From Albula goreensis (lineage: Eukaryota; Chordata; Actinopteri; Albuliformes; Albulidae): a stretch of DNA of 64,000 nucleotides. Under the pieces are notes generated by a model that saw only the letters and a program-made list of their open reading frames with translations, made no database searches and had not been told where the DNA came from. Position numbers and translations under genes: made by a program. How positions within the stretch are numbered: the first letter of the stretch is position 1; each line of letters starts with the position of its first letter. Shown here one piece after another: positions 35,661 through 47,390 of this stretch. The stretch covers positions 41,707,212 to 41,771,211 of the forward strand of contig CM040746.1 of NCBI GenBank assembly GCA_022829145.1. The letters run 5' to 3'.

Positions 35661-37505
35661 CTCCCTACTCAGACACACCCTACTCTACAGACACACCCCT
35701 CCCTACTCTACTACAGCCACACCCCCTCCCCACTCTACTACAGACACACCCCCTCCCACTCTACTACAGACACACCCCCTCCCACTCTACAGACACACCC
35801 CCTCCCCTCTACTACAGACACACCCCCTCCCCACTCTACTACAGACACACCCCCCCCCCACTCTACTACAGACACACCCCTCCCTACTCTACTACAGACA
35901 CACCCCCCCTACTCTACTACAGACACACCTCCCTACTCTACTACAGACACACCCCCCCCCTCTCTACTACAGACACCCCCTCCCCACTCTACTACAGACA
36001 CACCCCCTCCCTACTCTACTACAGACACACCCCCTCCCTACTCTACTACAGACACACCCCCTCCCTACTCTACTACAGACACACCCCCCCACTCTACTAC
36101 AGACACACCCCTCCCCCTACTCTACTACAGACACACCCCACCCCACTCTACTACAGACACACCCCCTCCCTACTCTACTACAGACACACCCCTCCCCCAC
36201 TCTACTACAGACACACCCCTCCCTACTCTACTACAGACACACCCCACCCCACTCTACTACAGACACACCCCCCCCCACTCTACTACAGACACACCCTCCC
36301 CACTCTACTACAGACACACCCCCTCCCCACTCTACTACAGACACACACCTCCCTACTCTACTACAGACACACCCCCTCCCCACTCTACTACAGACACACC
36401 CCCTCCCTACTCTACTACAGACACACCCCCTCCTACTCTACTACAGACACACCCCTCCCCACTTTACGCTAGACACACCCCCTCCCTACTCTACTACAGA
36501 CACACCCCCTCCCCACTTTACGCTAGACACACCCCCACCCCACTCTACTACAGACACACCCCTCCCTACTCTACTACTACACACCCCCTCCCTACTCTAC
36601 TACAGACACACCCCTCCCCTACTCTACTACAGACACACCTTCCCACTCTACTACAGACACACCCCCCCCTCTACTACAGACACACCCCCTCCCCACTCTA
36701 CTACAGACACACCCTCCCCACTCTACCACACCCCCTCCCTACTCTACTACAGACACACCCCCTCCCTACTCTACTACAGACACACCCCCACCCCACTCTA
36801 CTACAGACACACCCCCTCCCTACTCTACTACAGACACACCCCCTCCCACTTTACGCTAGACACACCCCCTCCCTACTCTACTACAGACACACCCCCTCCC
36901 CACTCTACTACAGACACACCCCCCACTCTACTACAGACACACCCCACCCCACTCTACTACAGACACACCCCCTCCCCCACTCTACTACAGCCACACCCCC
37001 CCCACTCTACTACAGACACACCCCTCCCCACTTTACGCTAGACACACCCCCTCCCTTTCTACTACAGACACACCCCCCTCCCCACTTTACGCTAGACACA
37101 CCCCCTCCCTACTCTACTACAGACACACCCCCCCCCACTCTACTACAGACACACCCCCCCCCCTCTACTAGACACACCCCCTCCCCACTCTACTACAGCC
37201 ACACCCCCTCCCCACTCTACTACAGACACACCCCCACCCCACTCTACTACAGCCACACCCCTCCCTACTCTACTACAGACACCCCCCCCCACTCTACTAC
37301 AGACACACCCCCACCCCACTCTACTACAGACACCCCCTCCCTACTCTACTACAGACACACCCCTCCCTACTCTACTACAGACACACCCCCTCCCTACTCT
37401 ACTACAGACACACCCTCCCTACTCTACTACAGACACACCCCCTCCCTACTCTACTACAGACACACCCCCTCCCTACTCTACTACAGCCACACCCCTCCCC
37501 ACTCT
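35661..37505. repeat. 1.8-kb minisatellite, unit about 26 bp
   Basis: The unit is CTCTACTACAGACACACCCC followed by a variable CTCCCTA, CTCCCCA or CCCCCA linker, so unit length varies by a few bases. About 70 units. Rare variants are ACTTTACGCTAGACACACC (about five) and CTACAGCCACACC. Length changes are confined to the C run, as expected from slippage. Long open frames rich in T, P and H are products of the repeat. Confidence 0.96.
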
Positions 37506-38289
37506 TTTTTTAATTAATATTTGTGGTCAGTATTAATTTTTTATTTATAACTGTGGTGAATCCACAGGATTAGTATCAGGATCTCTGATATGAGTCTCTG
37601 AGACATTGGAATCTAATGAAATATTCCTTGTATATGATTATACAAAATTAAAATAGCAATGCACACATTTACAGTAAGAATGTTTCCCTACATGACCTGC
37701 TGCTTGTACAGCTATGTAAAATGTTTTGTATATCCTGAAGCTCGTACAGCAGGGGAGTGATCCAAGGGCTCTTATCAATCCAAAGGTTTCCGTGTCTGCT
37801 TTTTCTTATGAACATACTTGTTTTAGTGTTAACATTAATACCAGGTCCCAGTACATGTTAGATGGCAATGATAGCCATCAGATAAACTGCTTGTAACCTT
37901 ATAGATAACAAGCCTTTTAAATGAGAATACAACTTGGCTGCTGCAGCTTGCTTTATTATGCCAGTTAATGGTTGTCACTAAAACCTTGTTTCCTCTACTG
38001 CAATCATTAGGGCTCACACACAGACCCGTTTCTTCAAGGTCTTTCAGAGCTCCTGTCTGTTTACTTTAACCCGTTCTGGTTTGGATTTTACTCCATTATT
38101 GTTAAGGGCCACTGGGTGGCTGTCCTCTGGCTGGTGCATGTTGATTTGATCCGCATTTCTAGCAGCAGGGGCACGAACACTACGTTTGGTAAATTAATTA
38201 GCTAATTGGCAGTTTTTGTTTTATGGGAGTCTCTTTGTTAATGAGGTAAAGTGGTACACTGAGCTACACAAGACTGCCCTCTTGGTATT
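37506..38289. other. Single-copy noncoding DNA
   Basis: Nothing recognised. Confidence 0.55.
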
Positions 38290-38556
38290 TCTCTCATCTT
38301 CATCATCTCTAACTCATTCTCCATCATCTCTCACTCTTATTCATTATCCTCTCTCACTTTTATTCTCCATCTCTCACTCTCATTCTTTATACCCTCTTGC
38401 TCTTACTCATTATACTCTCTCACTCTTATTCTTTATACTCTCTCACTCTTATTCATTATCGTCTCTCACTCTTATTCATTATCCTCTCTCACTCTTATTC
38501 ATTATCCTCTCTCACTCTTATTCATTATCCTCTCTCACTCTTATTCATCATACTCT
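38290..38556. repeat. 23-bp pyrimidine-rich minisatellite
   Basis: TCTCTCACTCTTATTCATTA followed by TCC or TAC. The right half is regular and the left half degenerate, giving about eleven units. Confidence 0.92.
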
Positions 38557-38915
38557 AGCATTATAGCATAAAATCTGAAGCAGGAAAATTGGTGGTCATC
38601 ACTGTTTTACAAAATGCAATAGGAAATATCATTTCAGTATCAAACTGCTATTTTAAACTTCCCACAGTTATGACCTTATTATGTGATTCAGTGATGTAAT
38701 CATTATCATTAGGCAAAAAGACGGAAAATATTTCATTAATTACCTTAATATGTTCATGATTTACCCATAAATAATGTATTATTCAAGTATCCACATTTAA
38801 CTTTAAGATGTCTTCCAGTAGACTGTTTAGCATCTTTATGAGATGTGTCATGTGTTTTTGGCTCAGCAGTGATTAGAAACTTAAAATGATCTGAAATGAT
38901 TTGAGCTTGCTGTGG
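38557..38915. other. Single-copy AT-rich stretch
   Basis: Nothing recognised. Confidence 0.55.
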
Positions 38916-39330
38916 CTTTTCTGTTCCTACAGCTCAATGAAAGTTAGGTACATGCTTTTCTGTTCCTACAGCTCAATGAAAGTTAGGTACATGCTTTTCT
39001 GTTCCTACAGCTCAATGAAAGTTAGGTACATGCTTTTCTGTTCCTACAGCTCAATGAAAGTTAGGTACATGCTTTTCTGTTCCTACAGCTCAATGAAAGT
39101 TAGGTACATGCTTTTCTGTTCCTACAGCTAACACTCTATGGCTGTGTTTTCTTCATGCTTTTCTGTTCCTACAAAAAAGTTAGGTACATGCTTTTCTGTT
39201 CCTAAATGAGGCTGTGTCTCATTTAAAAAATATTAGAGCTTTTCTGTTCAAACCAACACTCTATGGCTGTGTTTTCTTCATGTACAAAAATGACGAATAG
39301 GCTGTGTCTCATTTAAAAAATATTAGAGCT
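38916..39330. repeat. 39-bp minisatellite passing into a repeat mosaic
   Basis: CTTTTCTGTTCCTACAGCTC starts regular 39-bp units at 38916, 38955, 38994, 39033 and 39072. The unit at 39111 breaks after CCTACAGCT. From there to about 39255, pieces of the unit alternate with pieces copied from the unique sequence just downstream: 39130-39157 repeats 39255-39282, and 39210-39240 exactly repeats 39300-39330. Confidence 0.92.
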
Positions 39331-40300
39331 GCAAACCAAAGGACCTGTAGCCAGCCAAAGAAAGACAGGGGGTTAACAGTAAGAAAATTACCCAAGTCTG
39401 ATAACAGCTATCTGTGAATCCCATTCCATATACTCTGTGCTTGGTCACTATGAAGGTGTTGAAGAATTTCTGGGTAAAATTTGCTGCTCTCTCAATTACC
39501 TGGCAGTTAGGCACACAGCTCGTATGGCCTGGAAATCCATCACCAGCACACATTCACATTCAGACACTGTGGGAAAGGTAAGGCCACTCAGTGAGAACAG
39601 CGGGCTAATGTCATTTCCTTCATTATTAAAATAATCTAAAAATAATTCATTCTGTGAATGCAGTTCTGCGGAAGGCGTGTGACAGCTTGCGCTGTAATTA
39701 GCCACACTGAGCAGTGCTCTGTCATACAGCTTAGCAATATATAACTCACTGTTTTCAATCATTTAATTGTGTATTAATTATTTTTAACAGTCATGAAATA
39801 TTAACTCCTTCAGCTGAGGCTGTACTTATTGGAGTTTTAATAACATTGAAACTTGACTGTAGCTAAATGTCAGAGAGAATGATCCCGTGATCAGAACTTG
39901 TGGCCTCTGACAGCCTCTGGCTCAAATGGTTCAGTTTTGCTGCCTAATTTAAAAAAAACTGCTTGATGAAATAAAATATACACTTTAGCAAAGCAGTATA
40001 ATACTTACATAAGAAGTCACCTTTTATACAGTATTTACAATACAATATTTGGCCTGAATTTAGAAGGGGAAGACTGTAATGGTTTACCTTCAGAGTCAAG
40101 TGATGATGTTCAGACTTTTTCACATTAATACAGTGTGGGAAATGGAAAACATCCTGTGTCAATTGTGATTTGCACTTAACATGAGGAACAGATTTTGGAA
40201 TCTCAAAGCCTCAATAGTTCTTAATGTCAGATTTGATGCTGGCCATTCTGTGAACCTGGTTATAGCCAGCATCAGCCATTATTAACCCAAAGCACTGGCT
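39331..40300. other. Single-copy noncoding DNA
   Basis: TAAT-rich and conserved-looking around 39600-39850 (see findings); no exon recognised. Confidence 0.5.
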
Positions 40301-41055
40301 AAGTGGGCGCATGCTGCTGCTGAGGACCTCAAACTGCAGCAGGGTTAGGGTTTGGGTTGGGGGAAGTGAGGGCTGAGACAGTGAGGCATCTAACTGCAGC
40401 AGGGTTAGGGTTTGGGTTGGGGGAAGTGAGGGCTGAGACAGTGAGGCCTCTAACTGCAGCAGGGTTAGGGTTTGGGTCTGGACAGTGAAACTGTTGCAGG
40501 GCTGAGACAGTGAGGCCTCTAACTGCAGCAGGGTTAGGGTTTGGGTTGGGGGAAGTGAGGGCTGAGACAGTGAGGCCTCTAACTGCAGCAGGGTTAGGGT
40601 TTGGGTTGGGGGAAGTGAGGGCTGAGACAGTGAGGCATCTAACTGCAGCAGGGTTAGGGTTTGGGTTGGGGGAAGTGAGGGCTGAGACAGAGGCCTCTAA
40701 CTGCAGCAGGGTTAGGGTTTGGGTTGGGGGAAGTGAGGGCTGAGACAGTGAGGCCTCTAACTGCAGCAGGGTTAGGGTTTGGGTCGGGGGAAGTGAGGGC
40801 TGAGACAGTGAGGCCTCTAACTGCAGCAGGGTTAGGGTTAGGGTTGGGGGAAGTGAGGGCTGAGACAGTGAGGCCTCTAACTGCAGCAGGGTTAGGGTTT
40901 GGGTTGGGGGAAGTGAGGGCTGAGACAGTGAGGCCTCTAACTGCAGCAGGGTTGGGGTTTGGGTTGGGGGAAGTGAGGGCTGAGACAGTGAGGCCTCTAA
41001 CTGCAGCAGGGTTGGGGTTTGGGTTGGGGGAAGTGGGCGCATGCTGCTGCTGAGG
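40301..41055 (+). repeat. 60-bp G-rich minisatellite, about 12 units, with 25-bp flanking direct repeats
   Basis: The unit reads GCCTCTAACTGCAGCAGGGT, TAGGGTTTGGGTTGGGGGAA, GTGAGGGCTGAGACAGTGAG. Each unit holds AGGGTTAGGGTTTGGGTTGG, a G-quadruplex pattern that also resembles telomere repeat. One unit near 40475-40500 has a replaced segment (TCTGGACAGTGAAACTGTTG). A 25-bp sequence starting AAGTGGGCGCATGCTGC occurs exactly at 40301-40325 and 41031-41055, bracketing the array. Confidence 0.96.
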
Positions 41056-41318
41056 GCTGAGACAGTGAGGCCTCTAACTGGACAGGAGGACTCTGTTGCC
41101 GTCTTTAATGCAGTGATTCTGGATATATTTTTGTGCACTCATTCCAGTCCTGCTCCTCTCCTAGTGTAATTCCAGACGACAGTGTAGATGTGAGGTTTTC
41201 CTGTGTGTTTACCTATATGTTGTGCTATGTGATATGTCTCAGTTTCACAGGAGGGGCTGTGATGTCATGCATGGAGGCCATTCCTCCGTACTCATTCTGT
41301 GAGGGCAGTAAATCAGGA

Positions 41319-41664
41319 TATGCAGCGCAGCCTAAAGGACATGAAGCCCACATGTAGAGTTCACGCTGCCAGCATATGCAGCGCAGCCTAAAGGACATGA
41401 AGCCCAGCATATGCAGCGCAGCCTAGAGTTCACGCTGCCAGCATATGCAGCGCAGCCAAAGGACATGAAGCCCACATGTAGAGTTCACGCTGCCAGCATA
41501 TGCAGCGCAGCCTAAAGGACATGAAGCCCACATGTAGAGTTCACGCTGCCAGCATATGCAGCGCAGCCTAAAGGACATGAAGCCCACATGTAGAGTTCAC
41601 GCTGCCAGCATATGCAGCGCAGCCTAAAGGACATGAAGCCCACATGTAGAGTTCACGCTGCCAG
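41319..41664. repeat. 56-bp minisatellite, about six units
   Basis: The unit is CATATGCAGCGCAGCCTAAA, GGACATGAAGCCCACATGTA, GAGTTCACGCTGCCAG. Two units near 41370-41450 carry internal deletions at short shared words (AGCCCA, AGCCTAGAG). The last three units look identical. Confidence 0.95.
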
Positions 41665-42275
41665 TTTTACTGTATTTGTTAGACTGCATTTCAGTTTTTG
41701 TGAGGGCAGATTCCATGGTTCTGAACATTCATTCTCATCTCATTCTGAACTACTCTGCTGCCTTTAATGGGAAGCTTCTGATCCACTGCACTCTCAGCAG
41801 ATGAGGTGGAAAGGGCTCAGAGAGGGGTGGGGCAGCTTACAGAAATAACCACAATTTATGGGAAGAGCTGGTGTCACAAGCCAAATGACTAATGAGGGAG
41901 CCAGCAAGAAAGGTGGCTTCTAACAGTTCTGTCACCTACAGGAAACAAGCAGGGACACTGTCTTTTTCAAGCTGAAAGTTCCAACAGAGGTCACTGTAGA
42001 TATGTTTTTTAAACCTCAAGCATACAGCTTTTATCACTCTTCTTCCTAATCACTAAGAGATGGGAAATTCATAACTTGGAAAGCTGAAATATTCAGGAGC
42101 AGTCTGCAGAGTGGTGTAATATGGGTTTAACGCTTCTCTTTCAGAGCTGGATTTGCATGATATTTTAATACCCTTCACCATTTTTAACAGGTTTTAGAAC
42201 ACCAAATATTCTTACTAATCCTCTTCTGACTGTGACGGTTTAACAGAGGGGGAAAATCCCAGCTGCTTAAGCACC
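41665..42275. other. Single-copy spacer
   Basis: Nothing recognised. Confidence 0.55.
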
Positions 42276-42870
42276 CTGTTTCCCTCACCCTCAGAACTGT
42301 GGGGGTTTAAGGGGTATTCGGTCTCCTGTTCCCCTCACCCTCAGAACTGTGGGGTTTAAGGGGTATTCGGTCTCCTGTTCCCCCACCCTCAGAACTGTGG
42401 GGTTTAAGGGTATTCGGTCTCCTGTTCCCCTCACCCTCAGAACTGTGGGGTTTAAGGGGTATTCGGTCTCCTGTTCCCCTCACCCTCAGAACTGTGGGGG
42501 TTTAAGGGGTATTCGGTCTCCTGTTCCCCTCACCCTCAGAACTGTGGGGGTTTAAGGGGTATTCGGTCTCCTGTTCCCCTCACCCTCAGAACTGTGGGGG
42601 TTTAAGGGGTATTCGGTCTCCTGTTCCCCTCACCCTCAGAACTGTGGGGTTTAAGGGGTATTCGGTCTCCTGTTCCCCTCACCCTCAGAACTGTGGGGTT
42701 TAAGGGGTATTCGGTCTCCTGTTCCCCTCACCCTCAGAACTGTGGGGTTTAAGGGGTATTCGGTCTCCTGTTCCCCTCACCCTCAGAACTGTGGGGTTTA
42801 AGGGGTATTCGGTCTCCTGTTCCCCTCACCCTCAGAACTGTGGGGTTTTAAGTGGTATTCAGTCTCCTTT
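42276..42870. repeat. 49-50-bp minisatellite, about 12 units
   Basis: TTCCCCTCACCCTCAGAACT, GTGGGGTTTAAGGGGTATTC, GGTCTCCTG. Length variation is a G more or fewer in the GGGG run and a single lost G or TC. Terminal units are the most diverged. Confidence 0.96.
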
Positions 42871-44641
42871 AATTTTATGAAAAAGGTGAGTTTGTTATTC
42901 CCAAATCCGGAACGCTGATTTGTTGGGATTTATGATTTTGAGCTGAAAAGATCTTGGGCTCCTGTTTTTCTGTGTAGTTTCAAGGCATCTTCATTTATTC
43001 AAGTGTGATTTTTTACAAAACACAAATTTTAATGATTTATATAAAATACATGCATGCACTCTTCTTTCAATCCTGATTTAGTTCGTAAAAAACAAATTCT
43101 TTTTTTCACTTTGTGTATTCAGTATTTTGCCACCCCCTGTGTGTTGAATTACATTAATACTACTGTAGATACATACTAGCTCTGTGTTATGTTTCCTGTC
43201 TGTGTACAATGCTTCCATATGATTCTCTGAAACTATTTCCTGATGGCAGTTGTCTTTGTGCGCAACGTGTGTGATGGTTTCCAAAGCATCACTCTCAGTA
43301 TTGTTCTGTGTAAAGCAAATCTGCACAAAGTAACTGAGGAAACACCAATGCAGAAAAAAACTGCATTTGATTAACCCTGTGGGGAGAGCTGAATGTAGCC
43401 CCTTCACATAAAAACACTTCTCAGTCCACATCAATGACAGCCTGATGCCTTGGAGCCTTCCGCTAGGCCGCCTGAGAAAGGGAGGTTACGTAAGATGCTT
43501 GTTTAAAGTCCTCTTATAGTCTCTCTCTTATAGGGAGACTGTCCGTGTGATTCACGAGCTCTAGATAGATTGGTAAATGGGTTAAATCTTCTTTTTGGCC
43601 AAATTTTATCATTTTTGTCATTTCTTTTTTTTTTTCATAGTGGAAGAACATCAAAGACATTTTGGGTGTTCATCTCAACGAGAACATATGCTGAAAACAA
43701 AACTCACTGGTCTTCACTTTTTAAAGCAAAAAAGTGAATTCATCCCATAAATGGTGTAATTGCTTCTGAATAGAAAGAAACACAGTCATTAGCATTTTTC
43801 ATCACTGTATTTTAACAGTCTGTGTCCTGCAGTATAGCCCTGAATACCCCATACTGAGTCTGTCCTAAAGCCCAGAGGAGCTGAGGCAGAGGGAAGTGTC
43901 AGCTCACTGAGGTATGATATAGAATAATAAATGTCATCTGCAGTGCTGCTCCACAGCTCCAATATCCTTGGGGGGGGTGTTGTTGCAGCAGACAGGAAGG
44001 GGGTGTCTCAGGGGGCCGCGTTTGTTTGAGTGTGCAAGAGGTGAAGGCCGCACACCAGGTGATCCCCAGCTTGAAGGACATTGAAGGTCATAAACTCCAC
44101 ACAGTGGTAAGCAGACAGCTACCATATCAAGGCACAGTGGGTGATCTTCCATTAAGCCAAACTGCAATGACTGCACAATCAAAACAGAGCTAACGACTGC
44201 AGCGCGATAACCTTTACAGGGGGAGGGGGAAATGAAGAGTGCCTAGTTATGAATCTGCATATTTATATGGTGCTGTGATGCTGTAGGTGTTCAGTCAAAA
44301 GAAATGGAGACAGCATTTATTCAGTGGTGTCATGTATAACTAAATTAACATTCTGATTTTTTTTTTTCAGCGTTATTTTTGTTTAGGTAGCCCTGAATGG
44401 TCACCGTTTCACTGCGTTTCATGTAATGTTGCTCCAGTGCTGTAATGTTCCTCTAATTCTACTTAGCATTTCACATGGCAAAGAAGCCTATTACTGTGAG
44501 AAATTATTGCGCTGACTGATGATAGATGCCAAAGAGCCATGCTAGAGACCGTTCCTGATGCTAACCGAATCAGTGATTCCTGAAGACCGTTCATGATGCT
44601 AACTGAATCAATTTTTTTTTATTTTAAGAATAAAATGAATT

Positions 44642-44680
44642 TGTTACATTACATTAAAGGCATTTGTTAGATGCTCAAGC
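44642..44680 (-). mobile_element. SINE tail relic
   Basis: GTTACATTACATTAAAGGCA then TTTGTTAGATGCTC is the reverse complement of the fish SINE tail (GAGCATCTGCTAAATGCC type) and its ATGTAA end. No head region is recognised beyond it. Confidence 0.6.
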
Positions 44681-45330
44681 TGCTCCAACAGCAAACTGCA
44701 AGCTCCTCAATAATATAATCACTAATCACTACAATGTTTTAAAATTCAAGGAATCATGTCCTCCTTTTGTCTTCCTTAAGAGTGAGGCCTTCATGAGGAC
44801 CATTTTGGCAGGATCTATCTACCAGCAGAGCTAGGTGGCTGGGATCTATTGCCATGCATCTGGCATCAGGGGAAGATCTGGGGGTTCTGTCCGGTTGGAA
44901 GAGTTTTACAGCTGATGGCTCCGACTGCATTACCCCACAGCACAAACACCAGCTGAAATGAACTTAGATCTGAGTCTCTACTAATTATCCCAAATACACA
45001 GAGAGGCAGAAACGAAGCACTATGATCAAACTGCTCTGCAAATATCTATCTATGGACAAATTGCTCAACTGCTTCTTTTAGACTGGTTAGACTTATATAT
45101 AAAAATAACCTAAAATACACTGTCAAAGACAGTGAGGTATGTTGATTTGTATGAATGAAACATTTTCCTCTTACATGCAAACATGTAATAACCGTTTCTG
45201 ACCCTAAAATACTGTGTAAAAAGAGAGTGCATGTGAGGTGCAGCTAAGCTTTTATGTATGGCTTTCCAAAGCTTTAATTACATTCTAAGTGCATCTACAA
45301 AGCGTACCCATCTGTGCCTGCGTGAGTCAC

Positions 45331-45346
45331 GGGTTAGGGTTAGGTT
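45331..45346 (+). repeat. Short telomere-like word
   Basis: GGGTTAGGGTTAGGTT, about two and a half TTAGGG units. Almost the same 16 bases recur at 59057-59072. Confidence 0.7.
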
Positions 45347-47150
45347 ACTGCCTGAGTAACATCACCCATCAATAATTTATTTGGCCTTTGGGGAAGGCCC
45401 TGAATACACCCACATCCCATCGCCTGTATGTGTGACTGGGTAAAGGGATCGTACGAGGTCAGAACAGCTATGTTTTAAGGTTGGTTTATATAATCAAGGC
45501 CAGTGAATGGTATAGATACGATTCGGTTTACTTAAACGGTGTACACGCACGGCACTGCTGCTCTCGCTTGTTTGTTATACAGACCGACTGGAATAAAAAA
45601 AAATCTGTGATGACAGACATTTTATGGCTGTAAATTGTAAAAGCACTGGCACATCAAAGTCAATAACTCTTGCCCTTAAAATATGCTATATTAATATTGG
45701 GTGTGACCCAATCTGAAGAACATTTTTTTTTTACTTTGCATACTTTGTGTTTAATTTATTTCGTAAGGATGAGTAGGCGTGTACTTTATCACCAAATGAA
45801 ACTGAAATAGTCATGGAAAGAAAATAAAAATTTGGTTTAACTCCAATATAATGCCAAACTACATAGCAAAGAGTGAGGTCTTATCAACCGTACATAATTG
45901 TCCTTATTGTTTTAAAAATGTGGAGAGCTGTTGTTGGCAAGTATACTAGCAATAACACATGAACCGAAGAATCATAATTCAAATAGGAATTACGCGTTTT
46001 GGCGGAAATACCTGAAATTTATATTCAAATGTTCGGAAAAATTTTTCCCAGTGGATTGAAAGCTAATGACGGTTCTGTTGAAGGTGACCTGAACCATTTG
46101 GTATGGAAAATCAGTTTTATTGCATAAGGCAGGCTTGGATGTAGTGGACTTAAATCAAACAAAACTCCCAAGCGTATGCCGCTTTGGAAACCGGTAATAA
46201 AATAGAAATACTTGAATACATAACGCGAACCATTACGGAAGCGTGATTCTTACAGTATTCAGACCGTGAGCAACCATTTTAAATGATTTTCTTTTTAAAT
46301 CTGTAGATTCGGACACCCTTCAGACAACCGTCTATTGTGGTGATTCATTTGTTGGGCTGTGTATTTCTTCTTTTGTCTTTCATTTCCAGTGTTGATGCTT
46401 CCCAACATCCACACTGACTGTGAGAAATATTACTTGGGTCCAGTGCGAAGCTGTCACAGATTCCTTAAAATCTTGTTGATGCATAATATGCTGTGTATTA
46501 TTTATTATATAGAATCTGTGTTCCATGCGTTGCATTCATGGATGCATATCGGGCTTACTTGTGAACTAGAGCATAGAATATTTGAAGAAAAAAATGGATT
46601 TAATCAATTACATGTAGTTTTCTTTTATGATCATGGTCCCGCTCTGTTTACTGCAAAGTGGTCATGAATATGTATAACTTGCACATATGCACATAATGAT
46701 GCGAACTGGGTTCATAAGGTGGATGAAGTATTACGCATGGAAGGATTGTGATGCAGCCATCAAGGCGGTACATGTGATCACTTATGTTTATTTTATAGAA
46801 GAACAAACGGGCTGCACCGGATAAGCAGGAATCTTAAATATACCGAATAAGAAAGCGAAGAGCCTCTGTAGAAAGCACTGGTAATTAAAAGGCGAAATAA
46901 CAGTGTCATTGATTTACTTGATCGCGTAATAAGTAATCTAAGAACTCTTTGTCTTGTAGAATCCAGTGATAACGCACAGGGCTTATTGGAGTCACAGATG
47001 CGAGGCGTTAGCAACACTGTGACGTTTGCTGTGAGTTGGAGAAATCACAAACTAAATCGTCTTCTGAGCACAGACATATAGCAGCATTGGGCATTACTTT
47101 CGGGAGCGGCCAGCGTCTCTTAACATCAGTCTTGCTCTCTTATAACCCAT

Positions 47151-47154
<4 letters not shown>

Positions 47155-47196
<42 letters not shown>
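47155..47196. repeat. (CT)n microsatellite
   Basis: About 20 CT units, just downstream of a CTTATAACCC word. Confidence 0.96.
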
Positions 47197-47199
<3 letters not shown>

Positions 47200-47390
47200 G
47201 TGTGTGAGTGTGCTTAGAAAGGTTACACTTGAAGGTTAGAGAGGGAGAGAGAGAGTGCTGCTAGTGGTTGTAGATGGTGGTGCCAAGAAGCGGTTGTAAT
47301 CTGAAGCAAACTTGAGAGGTAGCGATTTTACGAGAAACATTGGATGCACGCTGTGTTATAGAAGGCTGTAAAAAATCTTCGGACATAAAG
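47197..47390 (+). other. Candidate noncoding first exon upstream of cplx2
   Basis: This segment follows the CT run, keeps its CpGs and ends at CATAAAG/GTTAGT (47390/47391), a fair splice donor. A second, better donor, ACAC/GTAAGT, lies at 47436/47437. Mammalian CPLX2 has noncoding 5' exons spliced to the exon with the ATG, so such an exon is expected somewhere upstream. Nothing in the sequence proves that it is this one. Confidence 0.2.

Larger units (their letters stand above)
42871..45499. other. Single-copy noncoding DNA
   Basis: Apart from the SINE-tail relic and telomere-like word listed separately, nothing is recognised. Confidence 0.5.

Noticed and set aside
35599..37041. 480-residue T/P/H-rich open frame
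   Set aside because: Lies in the 26-bp array. The variable C-run shifts frame repeatedly, and two frames are equally open.
43078..43434. 118-residue minus-strand open frame
   Set aside because: Single isolated frame with no family resemblance or splice context.
45331..45346. True interstitial telomere block
   Set aside because: Only about two and a half TTAGGG units; too short to call a telomere fusion or healed end.
46359..46667. 102-residue open frame in the CpG-retaining zone
   Set aside because: No recognised similarity. Composition (many F, Y, I, H) is typical of random AT-rich frames.
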